NCBI RefSeq assembly: GCF_001905825.1
Contig: NZ_LIVV01000001.1
Span: 1,440,379-1,504,378 of the forward strand
Direction of reading: 5' to 3'
Origin: Streptomyces sp. CB02009
GTDB taxonomy: Bacteria; Actinomycetota; Actinomycetes; Streptomycetales; Streptomycetaceae
Length of the DNA: 64,000 nt
Part shown: one piece after another, positions 16,296 to 24,489 of the stretch
Numbering within the stretch: the stretch's first letter is position 1
How the letters are laid out: each line of letters begins with the position of its first letter
Position numbers and translations under genes: made by a program
Notes under the pieces: generated by a model
Database searches by the model: none
The model's input: only the letters and a program-made list of their open reading frames with translations
Told to the model about the DNA's origin: nothing

Positions 16296-17995
16296 TACGA
16301 GGTGCCTTCCGAGTACGGGGGGTTCGAGGTCGGCGACGGCGTCCGCGGGGCGGACGCCGGGCCGGCCGGGTCGGTGGGTACGGAGGGAGAGGTGGGGCGG
16401 TCGTCGGCGGCCGAGCCGGCGGGGGAGCCGGGGCGGTCGTCGCCGGCCGTCGCGTGGGGGACCGCCGGGGTGGGCGCGGTCTCCGGCACGGGCCCGTTCT
16501 CGGGCTCGCCGTCCGGTCGCGCGGTGCTGCCGCGGACCGCGCGCCGGAACGTGCCGAACCGGTTCGCCGCGCCGGCGGCCGCGCCGGTGCGCGGTCCTTC
16601 GGCGCGCGCCTTCTCGGCGGCCTGCGGCCCCTCCGGGTGGGCGGCGGCCATGGCCCGGCCGCGGCGGCGCTGGGGCAGGCCGCTCTCGCCGAACCGCGGG
16701 TGCTCGCCGGTGCTCTCCGCCGGGCTGTCGTGGACGGTCTCGGGCTCGCGGGCCGCGGCCGGGGTGCCGGTCGCGGCGGGTGCGGCGGGTGCGGCGGGTG
16801 TGGACAGGCCGCGGCCGGCGACCGGCGGCAGCGTGGCGGCGGGTGCGGCCGCCGGCTCCGCGGGTGCGTGGCTGATCAGCTCCTGCGGCAGCATCAGCAG
16901 GGCCCCGGTGCCACCGCGGGCGGAGGGCCGGAACGACACGGTGAGCCCGTGCTTGCGTGCCAGCCGGCCGACGACCGCGAGGCCGAGGCGGGTGCCGGAG
17001 AGGCCGGCCAGGTCCTGCGGCGCGGAGCCGACGGCGGCCTCCGCGCGGCGCTGCTGCACGTCGCTCATCACGAGGCCGCTGTCCTCGATGGCGATGATGA
17101 CGCCGGCCGGGACCTCCTCGACGTAGACGTGCACCTCGGCGGTGGGCGGCGAGAAGTTCGCCGCGTTGTCCATGAGTTCGGCCAGGGCGTGCATGACGCC
17201 CTCGGCCGCGTGTCCGGCGACGGCCGCGTCGCTGCTGGAGTGCAGCCGCACCCGCTGGTAGCCGCTGATCCGGCCCATGGCGCCGCGGAGGATCGACTCC
17301 ATGACGATGGGGCGGGCCCAGCGCCGTCCGGACCTGGCCCCGCTGAGTACGGCGACGGAGTCGGCGAGGCGGCCGGCCTGCGCGGTGCGGTGGTCGAGGT
17401 GGAGCAGGTCGGTCAGGACGTCCTCGTCGGCGTGCCGGTGCTCCATCTCCCGGAGGTCGGCGAGCATGCTCGTGGCGAGGGCCTGCATACGGCCGGCGGC
17501 GTTGGCCGCGGCCGCCATGGCGGCGGACCGGCCGGACTCGGCGCCGCGCAGCCGGGTTTCGAGCCGCGCGGTCTCGGCGGCGTGTTCCCTGACCAGTACG
17601 GCGATCTCGGCCGCGTGGGACCGCTCGATCTCCTCGGTCCGGGCCGCGTGGGCCGCTCGGACGGCGGCGGTCTCCGCCTCGTGGCGGTCCGCGACGGTGC
17701 TCGTCTCGCGCTCGGCGGCGGCCGCGAACCGGGCGGCGTACGCATCCTTGGAGGCGACTTCGGCGGCGAGGGCCTCGGCCCGCCGGGCCAGGAGGCGTGA
17801 GGTTCGCCCGTACCAGGTCACGGCGAAGGCGGAGGCCGAGAGCAGCAGGACGCCGCAGACGGCGAACCAGCCGAGCGGGGCGCGGACTCCGCCCGGCGCC
17901 GCGGCGACGGATGCCACCGCGAGCGCACCACCTGCGGCGGCGGTCAGCAGCGAGGCGGTCAGGGCAGGACGGAAGGGGGAGGGTGACGCCGACAT
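16295..17995 (-). CDS. Conservon sensor histidine kinase-like protein (CvnA-type)
   Basis: This 566-residue membrane protein heads the conservon. Two hydrophobic segments occupy about residues 10-55 (ALTASLLTAAAGGALAV and GWFAVCGVLLLSASAFAV). A long Ala/Glu/Arg-rich coiled coil follows to about 170. The HATPase region has ALAELMDNAANFSPP (N-box), IAIEDSGLVMS and GLSGTRLGLAVVGRLA; no clear phospho-acceptor H-box is visible. The C-terminal 190 residues are Pro/Ala-rich and probably disordered. ATG 17995 puts the membrane segments at the N-terminus. Its likely promoter is at 18048-18077. Confidence 0.93.
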   Translation of the reverse strand: MSASPSPFRPALTASLLTAAAGGALAVASVAAAPGGVRAPLGWFAVCGVLLLSASAFAVTWYGRTSRLLARRAEALAAEVASKDAYAARFAAAAERETSTVADRHEAETAAVRAAHAARTEEIERSHAAEIAVLVREHAAETARLETRLRGAESGRSAAMAAAANAAGRMQALATSMLADLREMEHRHADEDVLTDLLHLDHRTAQAGRLADSVAVLSGARSGRRWARPIVMESILRGAMGRISGYQRVRLHSSSDAAVAGHAAEGVMHALAELMDNAANFSPPTAEVHVYVEEVPAGVIIAIEDSGLVMSDVQQRRAEAAVGSAPQDLAGLSGTRLGLAVVGRLARKHGLTVSFRPSARGGTGALLMLPQELISHAPAEPAAAPAATLPPVAGRGLSTPAAPAAPAATGTPAAAREPETVHDSPAESTGEHPRFGESGLPQRRRGRAMAAAHPEGPQAAEKARAEGPRTGAAAGAANRFGTFRRAVRGSTARPDGEPENGPVPETAPTPAVPHATAGDDRPGSPAGSAADDRPTSPSVPTDPAGPASAPRTPSPTSNPPYSEGTS

Positions 17996-18602
17996 CAACC
18001 AGACTCTCGGGAGCGGGCACGCGGGGATAGGGAGTCGCAACGACGGCACTATAGAGCTGTTGTTGATCAGTTCGGAACTCGCGTGATCGGATCGGCATCC
18101 AACACTGGGCATATTTTTCCGGTACTGGATCGAGGAAGGTCCGAACTTGCTGGTCCTCCAGGAACTCCCGCGGGGTAAGCGCTTCCTGACCTTCCCTCGG
18201 TCCGCTCCTCCGCCGTACGGGGCGCGCTGGAGCGGAGGTTGGCCCCTGAGCGGGCGGAGCGCACGGCTGCCCGCTCGGTGGCGGTCACCATGAGTGACCT
18301 TTGCGAACGCGCAGACAGGGTGCCGCCCTCAGGGCTCAGCCGCGTGCGCGGGGAGAGGGAAGGCGGCGGGCTGGCGGCGTAGGAGAGGAGGCCCACCCTC
18401 CGTTCGCGCCCCACGTGTACGAGACCGGACAGCCGTCCCGTCGTGCGCGTCCAGCTGGTCCGCCGGTACGTGCCGGGTGCCATGTCATGGGTGCGTGTGA
18501 ACGCGTTGGCGAAGGCGAACTCGGAGGTGCGGCCCACCTGAGCGGCGACGGACCGCGACGGAGCGTCCGATGCGTGCGGCAGGCCGCGGAGCGCCCCGGG
18601 CG
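17996..18602. other. Intergenic region upstream of the conservon
   Basis: This 600-base stretch contains the probable conservon promoter near its left end. Elsewhere only short, poorly coding frames were found on both strands, and no RNA gene or repeat was recognised. The part around 18090-18140 is locally AT-richer than the surroundings. Confidence 0.45.
18048..18077 (-). promoter_or_regulatory. Candidate housekeeping-type promoter of the conservon operon
   Basis: On the minus strand TTCCGA (18077-18072) is followed after 18 nt by TATAGT (18053-18048). It lies 50-80 nt upstream of the kinase ATG at 17995. The fit to a vegetative -35/-10 pair is moderate. Confidence 0.4.
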
Positions 18603-18746
18603 TCAATGCGCGGCGGCGCCGCTCTCGGCGTGACGGGCGGCGGTCTCGTACGGCGACTCCTCCTCGGAACCGGAGGCGGGAAAGACGCCCCTGGCAGCCT
18701 CCCGCCGTGCCTGTTCCATCAGCCGGCGGAACTCCTCCTCGGTCAT
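18603..18746 (-). CDS. 47-residue protein under a SigK-like promoter
   Basis: This short gene has an exceptionally strong ribosome site (GGGAGGTGAAGGAG directly before ATG 18746). The 47-residue product starts with a charged helix (MTEEEFRRLMEQARREAAR) and ends in a flexible acidic tail. It has no signal peptide or membrane segment, and I recognise no family. A SigK-like promoter (CCATCC-N15-ACGAAT) lies 47-73 nt upstream, and rskA-sigK is the next locus upstream on the same strand. It is therefore a plausible member of the SigK regulon. A role as a small regulatory or stress peptide is only a guess. Confidence 0.65.
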   Translation of the reverse strand: MTEEEFRRLMEQARREAARGVFPASGSEEESPYETAARHAESGAAAH

Positions 18747-18792
18747 CTCCTTCACCTCCCGGCCCCTCCGCTCGACGCTGTGCCCACTCTTG

Positions 18793-18819
18793 ATTCGTTG
18801 CCGCGGCACCCATGGATGG
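18793..18819 (-). promoter_or_regulatory. Candidate SigK-type ECF promoter for the 47-residue gene
   Basis: On the minus strand CCATCC (18819-18814) and ACGAAT (18798-18793) are separated by 15 nt. The -35 element and spacing are identical to those of the site before the FAD oxidoreductase operon at 11909-11935. Transcription would start near 18786, about 40 nt before ATG 18746. Confidence 0.6.
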
Positions 18820-18926
18820 GAGGACGCGACGACAGCAGATGCGGGCTCCCCGCCCACGGGCACACCGCGGCCCCGGCTGACCCTTGCCACCGCTCACGCC
18901 GAACAGCGCCGTACCGGGCCGTACCC

Positions 18927-19694
18927 CTAGGCCTTGGCGCTGATGGGGATGATGCCGAGGGGCTCCGTGGTCGGCTGCTCGGAGCCGCCCGCGGGCTCGA
19001 CCGTGATGCCGACGGCGACCGCTTTGCCCAGGGGACCGTCGAGGACGTGCGTGGCCCGGTCACCGGTGTCGTCCAGCAGACCCGCCGGGCGCAGGTCGCC
19101 GGCCTCACCGGCGTACCAGAGCTCGTACACCCTGTCGCTCGGCAGCGCCGGGAGGCCGCGGGCGGTGAAGGCGGCCTTGGCCTCCGTGCGCGAGACGACG
19201 ACCGCCGCCTCCGCCCCGTCGGAGAGCTCACCGGTGTGCACGGTGGCGTCGGGGGCGGTGAGGATGTCAGCGAAGGCTCCGCCCGCGGTGCGGGCCTGCT
19301 CCAGGGCCCGGGCCGTCTGGGCCCGCGCCTCGTCGGCCTCCTCGTGCTCCCGGACGGCGAGGGCGCCGAGCGCGGCCGCCGCCACCACGCTTGCGGCGAG
19401 CGCGAGACGCAGCCCGTTCCGGCGGAGGGACCCGCCGCGGGAAGGGGCCGTGCGCGGCCGCCGGTCCTGCGGGATACGGGACACCTGATCCATGACACGG
19501 ACCCGCAGGTCCTCGGGCACCGGAGCCGTCTCGGCGGCGGCGAGCCGGGCCGCGGTCGCCTCGAACACGGCGACGTCCCGGCGGCAGACCTCACAGCCGG
19601 CGAGATGGTTCTCGAAGGCGGCCTCCTCCGTCGGGGTGAGGGCGTGCAGCACGTACGCTCCGGCACCGAGGTGCGGATCCTCCGACGTGGTCAT
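18927..19694 (-). CDS. rskA: Anti-sigma-K factor (RskA)
   Basis: This 255-residue protein is a membrane anti-sigma factor. The cytoplasmic N-terminus has the zinc-type motif H30-x3-C34-x2-C37 (ENHLAGCEVCRRD). A single membrane helix covers about 95-114 (LRLALAASVVAAAALGALAV). The extracytoplasmic C-terminal domain has the RskA pattern with VYELWYAGEAGDLRPAG and AVAVGITVEPAGGSEQPT. It should hold SigK inactive until a redox or envelope signal triggers release. ATG 19694 overlaps the sigK stop by 4 nt (ATGA), a strong sign of coupled expression. Confidence 0.93.
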   Translation of the reverse strand: MTTSEDPHLGAGAYVLHALTPTEEAAFENHLAGCEVCRRDVAVFEATAARLAAAETAPVPEDLRVRVMDQVSRIPQDRRPRTAPSRGGSLRRNGLRLALAASVVAAAALGALAVREHEEADEARAQTARALEQARTAGGAFADILTAPDATVHTGELSDGAEAAVVVSRTEAKAAFTARGLPALPSDRVYELWYAGEAGDLRPAGLLDDTGDRATHVLDGPLGKAVAVGITVEPAGGSEQPTTEPLGIIPISAKA

Positions 19695-20257
19695 GATCCG
19701 GCCTCCAGACAGGCGCGCAGCTGATCGAGGCCCTTCCGCATGCGGGACTTCACCGTTCCCTCGGGAGTGGACAGCGAGCGCGCCACCTCGAGGCAGGTCA
19801 TCCCCTGGTAGTAGGCGAGCACCAGCGGTACCCGCTGGAGGCGGGCGAGGGCCGCAAGGCAGCGGTGCACCCGGCGTCGCTCGTCGAGGCTCTCGACGGT
19901 CTCGGCGACCTGGTCGATGTCCCGGTCCGGCGAGAGCATCCCGGCCCGCACCTCGCGGTCCTTGCTCGCCTGGACGGAACGCACCCGGTCCACGGCACGC
20001 CGGTGCGCGAGGGTGAGCACCCAGGCCTTGGCCGTGCCGAGGTCGGGCCGGAACCGGTCCGCCGTCCGCCACACCTCGATCATGACGTCCTGCGTCACCT
20101 CCTCGGCCTGGCCGGCGTCGCGCAGGATCCGGCAGGCCAGCCCCATCACCGACTGGGCCAGTGCGTCGTAGACGCCGGCGAACGCGTCCCGGTCACCGTT
20201 CGCCGCCCGGAGCAGGAGCGTGTCGAGATCGGCGTTCGGTTCACGTGCGTGAGGCAA
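19691..20257 (-). CDS. sigK: ECF RNA polymerase sigma factor SigK
   Basis: This 188-residue ECF sigma factor has region 2 at about 24-96 (YDALAQSVMGLACRILRD, EVTQDVMIEVWRTADRFRP, AWVLTLAHRRAVDRVRS). Region 4 lies at about 130-183 (VPLVLAYYQGMTCLEVARSL, TPEGTVKSRMRKGLDQLR). The start is TTG 20257, with a GGGGGAAG ribosome site about 5 nt upstream; an ATG in the same leader is out of frame. It is followed by rskA with a 4-nt overlap. Probable targets in this window are the FAD/UfaA operon and the 47-residue gene, based on matching promoter-like sequences. Confidence 0.93.
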   Translation of the reverse strand: MPHAREPNADLDTLLLRAANGDRDAFAGVYDALAQSVMGLACRILRDAGQAEEVTQDVMIEVWRTADRFRPDLGTAKAWVLTLAHRRAVDRVRSVQASKDREVRAGMLSPDRDIDQVAETVESLDERRRVHRCLAALARLQRVPLVLAYYQGMTCLEVARSLSTPEGTVKSRMRKGLDQLRACLEAGS

Positions 20258-20418
20258 TGGTCTTCCCCCATCGTGCCTCTGGTGGTCGGTCGCCCGGGCG
20301 TGTGGCGCCGGGTCGCCCTGCTCGGAGCGGCCCGACCTGTCCGACTCTGCCGCCTGAGGCGAGGTCGTGCCGCGTGGCCGCGCCAGCCGGGTGAGTCCGG
20401 CCCGGGCCCGGGGGCCCC

Positions 20419-20853
20419 TCACGGCGGCCTGCCGCGGTCGTGCGCCGGGGTGTCGACCCGCAGTGCGACATGGATCGTCTTTCCGCCGATACGGGGGACC
20501 ACCCTGACGGAGTCGCCGAGCCGGCGCATGATCTCCAGGCCGAAACCGCCTCGCTGGTCGCCGTCGAAGGGCCGGTGGACGTCGGGCAGCTCCTCGCTGT
20601 GGTCGCTCACGGCGATGTCCAGGGACCCGCCGTCCTCGGCGAGCGTCAGGAGGCACGGGCCGCGGGTGTGGCGGACGGCGTTGGTGACGAGCTCGGACAC
20701 GACGAGGACGGCGTCCGCCGTCCGGGCGCATTCGGCCGCCTCCAGCCAGCGGACCGCGAGGCCACGGGCCACGGCCGGACTCCGCAGGCCCCAGGGAAGG
20801 GCCACGACAAGGCGCGTCGTGCTGGACGCTGTGGGTGATGCGGTGAGAGTCAT
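20419..20853 (-). CDS. HATPase regulator of the RsbW/SpoIIAB type
   Basis: This 144-residue protein is a stand-alone GHKL ATPase. It has the N-box ELVTNAVRH (54-62), an aspartate in AVSDHSEELP and a GGFGLEIM loop (102-109). Such proteins usually act as serine kinases and anti-sigma factors in partner-switching cascades with STAS and SpoIIE proteins, several of which lie elsewhere in this window. There is no adjacent STAS gene, so its partner is unknown. ATG 20853 starts MTLTASPTAS. Confidence 0.88.
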   Translation of the reverse strand: MTLTASPTASSTTRLVVALPWGLRSPAVARGLAVRWLEAAECARTADAVLVVSELVTNAVRHTRGPCLLTLAEDGGSLDIAVSDHSEELPDVHRPFDGDQRGGFGLEIMRRLGDSVRVVPRIGGKTIHVALRVDTPAHDRGRPP

Positions 20854-21135
20854 GACCGCTCCCTGGAGACGGGTACGTCCTGTGTGAGGGATTCGTAGCC
20901 GTCCCCGGCACGGATGACCGATCGGCGGGGCGGGCGTCTCCCGGCGGAGCGGGCGTCCCGGACCGCATCAGGCCCGTGCTCGCGCGGACACGGGGCATGT
21001 TTTCCGGCGCTCCGTCATCTGCCGGTGGCCCGGCTCCGAATCACTGATGACCCCGCACGGCGAGAGGGCCGTCCGAACTCCACGGCGCCGTTCGACGTGC
21101 TCAAGGAAGTCGACCAATCGAGGGAGGTGTGTCTG

Positions 21136-21528
21136 ATGACCGCGTCCATGCGCGCCCGTCGTCTGGTGGCAAGCGCCGCAGCGGCGGGACTGCTGGCGGG
21201 CGGCGCCGCGCTCGGCATGTCCGGCACGGCGACCGCAGCACCCGCGCCCACATCCGTCGCGACCGTCGTGGCCGGTGACGGTCAAGGCCACCACGACCGT
21301 CATGACCGGTGCGAGTGGAAGAAGGGGCACTGGGAGAAGAAGTGGGTGAAGGGCCACTGGGAGAAGAAGTGGACCTACCACAAGACGTGGCACCCCGGCC
21401 ATCACGACAAGCACGGTGACTGGCACAAGGGCTCGTGGAGCCACGACCGCCAGTACAAGTGGGTCTACGTCCCCGCCCACTGGGACCACCACTGGGTGAA
21501 GGGTCACTGGGACTGCCACCACCGGTGA
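21136..21528 (+). CDS. Secreted His/Trp/Lys-rich repeat protein
   Basis: From ATG 21136 (after GGGAGG) this is a 130-residue secreted protein. It has a Sec-type signal with a basic start and an Ala/Gly-rich core, and probable cleavage after TATAA near residue 35. The mature part is built from GHWEKKW units (GHWEKKWVK, GHWEKKWTY) and later YVPAHWDHHWVKGHWD copies, flanked by two cysteines (RCEWKKGH and DCHHR). The pattern resembles YXWGXW-type repeat proteins. Metal or polyanion binding is plausible from the His/Lys content but unproven. It has no operon partners. Confidence 0.75.
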   Translation: MTASMRARRLVASAAAAGLLAGGAALGMSGTATAAPAPTSVATVVAGDGQGHHDRHDRCEWKKGHWEKKWVKGHWEKKWTYHKTWHPGHHDKHGDWHKGSWSHDRQYKWVYVPAHWDHHWVKGHWDCHHR

Positions 21529-21766
21529 CCACCGGTGAACGGCTGATCCCGAACTCCTGCCGTCGAGGGCCGGGCCTCGTGCCCGGCCCTCGACGCGCGG
21601 CGGAGCGGTCTACGCGCGTCGTCATTCTTTTTCGGACTATGAGAAAGCACCACGCCTCATCGGCGTAGTTGGAGAAGTTTCCACAATCTTCCCTCAGGGG
21701 GCGCCATGGGTCCCGACCCGGGAGAGAATCCGGACGCACTGTCCAAATGAATTAGAGGAACGATCC

Positions 21767-23044
21767 GTGCGACCAAGACTCTCCGGCGCAACCGCCTCCG
21801 CGGCCGCACTCGGACTACTCGGCTCCCTCGTCACCGCCTGCGGCTCGTCCGGGAGCAGCGACGGGACGGTACTGCGCCTGGTGGCGGCCGAGTACGGAAA
21901 CAGCCCGGAGACCAGCTCCAAAGTGTACTGGGACAGACTGACCGCGGATTTCGTCGCCGCCCACCCCGGGAAGAAGGTCGAGGTCACGCTCTACCCGTGG
22001 GCCGACGTCGACCGGGAGGTCACCCGCCTCGTCGAGGAAGGAAATGCCCCGGACGTGGCGCTGATGGGCGCGTACTCCGACTTCGCGGCGCAAGGCCGGC
22101 TTTACGGCGCGGACGAATTGCTGCCGGTGCGGGTGGAATCGAACTTCCTGCCGCCGCTCGTGGAGGCGGGTTCGGTCGACAACACGCTCTACGGATTCCC
22201 CTTCGTGGCGAGCAGCCGGCTGCTTTTCTACAACAAGGAGCTGTTCGAAAAGGCGGGGGCGGAGCCGCCGAAGACCTGGTCCGATCTCGAAGAGGCGGCC
22301 GAGGCGCTGAAGAAGGAGAGCGTGCCCTACCCGTACGCTCTCCCGCTCGGCCCCGAGGAGGCCCATGCCGAAGCCCTGATCTGGGAGCTGAGCAACGGTG
22401 GAGGCTACGCCGGCGAGACCGGCGGATACGACATCGCCTCCGACCGGAACACCCAGACGTTCCGGTGGATCAAGAAGAACCTCGTCGAGCCCGGCCTGAC
22501 CGGCCCGGTCCCGCCGGCCAAACTCAACCGGAAGGATGCCTTCGCCGCCTTCCTGCGAGGTGAGGTCGGCATGCTCAACGGCTACCCCTCGCTTCTCCAT
22601 GAGGCAAGGGCGAAGGGCATCAAGGTCGGCACACTGAGCATGCCGGTGTCGGACACGCTGAAGGACGGTCAGCCCACGGCGTCGGCCGGTGTCGCCGACT
22701 GGATGATGGCCTTCAAGCGCGACGGCAATCGCGAACTGGTGGGGGACTTCCTGGAGTTCGTCTACGAGGACAAGAACCTCAGCGCGTTCGCCAGCCGCTA
22801 CCACCTGCTGCCCTCGACGGTGACCGCGAGCCTGGCATCGAAGGACGCGGCGGACCCCAGCAACGAGCAGTTCCTGGACGCCCTGAGTGTCGCCGAGCTC
22901 TACCCGGTCAACGAACCGTCGTGGCTGCAGGTGAGCAACACCATCAAGCGGAACATCGGCCGGGCCGTCGAGCCGTCGGCCGATCCGAAAGCCGTCCTGG
23001 ACGGCATAGCCGACGAGGTCCGGGAGATGTCCTCCCCGTCGTGA
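21767..23044 (+). CDS. ABC transporter extracellular solute-binding lipoprotein (family 1), orphan
   Basis: This 425-residue protein is a sugar-type (family 1) solute-binding protein. It starts at GTG 21767 after AGAGGAACG and has a lipobox LVTAC near residue 25, so it should be anchored to the membrane outer face. Typical blocks are LFYNKELFEKAGAEPPKTWS (about 156-175) and YGFPFVASS. It would normally deliver an oligosaccharide to two permease subunits, but no permease or ATPase gene is adjacent. It may use a distant transporter or act in sensing. Confidence 0.9.
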   Translation: MRPRLSGATASAAALGLLGSLVTACGSSGSSDGTVLRLVAAEYGNSPETSSKVYWDRLTADFVAAHPGKKVEVTLYPWADVDREVTRLVEEGNAPDVALMGAYSDFAAQGRLYGADELLPVRVESNFLPPLVEAGSVDNTLYGFPFVASSRLLFYNKELFEKAGAEPPKTWSDLEEAAEALKKESVPYPYALPLGPEEAHAEALIWELSNGGGYAGETGGYDIASDRNTQTFRWIKKNLVEPGLTGPVPPAKLNRKDAFAAFLRGEVGMLNGYPSLLHEARAKGIKVGTLSMPVSDTLKDGQPTASAGVADWMMAFKRDGNRELVGDFLEFVYEDKNLSAFASRYHLLPSTVTASLASKDAADPSNEQFLDALSVAELYPVNEPSWLQVSNTIKRNIGRAVEPSADPKAVLDGIADEVREMSSPS

Positions 23045-23075
23045 CCTGACGTCACCTCGGCGCGTCGGTGCGCCA

Positions 23076-23129
23076 GCGTCATCTCGGCGCGTCGGCGTCG
23101 CATACAGCGCCGACGCGCCGAGATGACGC
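23076..23129. terminator. Long perfect hairpin after the solute-binding protein gene
   Basis: A 22-bp perfect stem (23076-23097 with 23108-23129) encloses a 10-nt loop, 32 nt past the stop codon. An imperfect extra copy of the left arm sits at about 23049-23074. It probably serves as a Streptomyces-type terminator without a T-run, though the extra half copy suggests a repeat-derived origin. Confidence 0.65.
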
Positions 23130-23189
23130 GGAAACCGATTCGCCCGGCGACTCGTCCTGGGAGACGGAGCCGAGTGGACGGGAACCAGG

Positions 23190-24296
23190 GTGGAGCGGGC
23201 GGACAGCGGTCTGACATCGATGCTGAAGGTGACATCGATGCTGAAGGCAGCGGTGTCGTGGAGGGTGCGGCGTCGGGTCGGACGCCGGCTTCCGGGTGGT
23301 GCGGGCGGGGGAGGGGCCGCGGGAGGCAGGTCGGTCCGCGTGAGGGCCGCGCGCGGCCGGTCGGTCCGGGCACGGGGGCGGGGCTGCGCGGCAGGCGCGG
23401 TGCTGACGGCCGGACTGCTGGCGTTCCACCGGGCGGTACCCAACTCCGTCGGCCGGCTCGGCAGTCTGCTGGAGGTGTTCCTGCCGTGGCTCGGCCTGGT
23501 GGTCGTGGCCCTGTTCGGCGTGGCCCTGCTCCGCCGTTCGGCCACCGCGCTGGTGGCCCTCCTGCTGCCGGCGGCGGCCTGGACGTACCACTTCGGCGGG
23601 CTGTTCCTGCCTGGCGGGAAGCCTGGCGGGCACGATCTGGTGGTGGTCCAGCACAACGTCAGCGACGAGAACCCCGACCCTGCGGGCACGGCCCGTGCCC
23701 TGGCCGACGCAGGGCCCGATCTGATCGCGCTGCAGGAACTGGTCTCCCCGGCGCTCCCGGTCTACGAGAGGACGCTCGCCGCGGCCTACCCGTACCACGC
23801 GGTCCGGGGCACCGTCGGGCTGTGGTCGAAGCATCCGCTGACCGGTGTCAAGCCGCTGGACATCAAACCGCAGGGGGTTCCCGGACCCTGGAATCGCGGG
23901 ATGAGGGCCGTGGTCCACACGCCGCGGGGGGAGATCGCCGCGTATGTCGCCCACCTGCCCTCGGTCCGCGTCCGGGCGAGCGGCCTCGCGTCCTCCCCGC
24001 GTGACGAGAGCGCCGGCCTGCTGGGCCGGGCCGTGGCGGCCGAGGAGGTGGGCGCAGTGGTCCTGTTGGGCGATCTCAACGGCACCGTCGACGACCGCGG
24101 GCTGGCCCCGCTGACCTCACGTCTGAACGCGGCGGAGCGGGGCTTCGCCTTCAGCTTCCCCGCCGCGTTCCCGGTGGCCCGGATCGACCAGGTCATGGCC
24201 CGCTCGGCGACCGTCGCCCACATCCGGGCTCTGCCCGCCACCGGCAGCGACCATCTGCCGGTCGCCGCGAGGATCACCCTGCGTCCACCCGCCTGA
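23190..24296 (+). CDS. Endonuclease/exonuclease/phosphatase family membrane protein
   Basis: From GTG 23190 this is a 368-residue protein. The first 60 residues are Arg/Gly-rich, then about three hydrophobic segments (roughly 65-140) precede an EEP hydrolase domain. Domain motifs are VVVQHNVSDENPDP (Asn), DLIALQEL (Glu metal ligand), VVLLGDLNGTVDD (Asp/Asn) and the final GSDHLPVAARI (Asp-His). The catalytic domain likely faces outward and may cleave phosphodiesters or act as a lipid phosphatase. ATG 23220 is an alternative start; the first codons contain an 18-bp tandem duplication (23213-23248). Confidence 0.85.
   Translation: MERADSGLTSMLKVTSMLKAAVSWRVRRRVGRRLPGGAGGGGAAGGRSVRVRAARGRSVRARGRGCAAGAVLTAGLLAFHRAVPNSVGRLGSLLEVFLPWLGLVVVALFGVALLRRSATALVALLLPAAAWTYHFGGLFLPGGKPGGHDLVVVQHNVSDENPDPAGTARALADAGPDLIALQELVSPALPVYERTLAAAYPYHAVRGTVGLWSKHPLTGVKPLDIKPQGVPGPWNRGMRAVVHTPRGEIAAYVAHLPSVRVRASGLASSPRDESAGLLGRAVAAEEVGAVVLLGDLNGTVDDRGLAPLTSRLNAAERGFAFSFPAAFPVARIDQVMARSATVAHIRALPATGSDHLPVAARITLRPPA
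23213..23248 (+). repeat. 18-bp tandem duplication at the start of the EEP gene
   Basis: Two copies of an 18-base unit (23213-23230 and 23231-23248) differ only at the last base. In frame they encode two near-identical TSMLK steps. The duplication keeps the frame and provides two possible ATG starts. Confidence 0.85.
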
Positions 24297-24489
24297 GCCG
24301 CCGTGGCGGTCCGGCCCCGGCCAGCCACGGCCACGGCGGCCGGTCCGGCCCCGGCCGGCCCGCCGCCCGCTTCCGCCGGACGGCCCAACCGTCGACCGGG
24401 CGGGCCGGGTTCCGCCGCGTCGGTGGAACGGCGGCCGACCGGCAGGGGCTATCTCTTGACGGAGACAACCGACGCATCGGGAGCAAGCC

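Noticed and set aside
18294..18633. Short plus-strand frames between the conservon and the 47-aa gene
   Set aside because: They lack ribosome sites and show Arg/Gly/Ala-rich shadow composition.
20234..20260. CCATTG-N15-CCGAAC on the minus strand at the start of sigK, resembling the SigK-type promoters
   Set aside because: The upstream half matches only 4 of 6 bases and overlaps the TTG start codon, so a transcript would begin inside the gene with no plausible start left for a full-length SigK.
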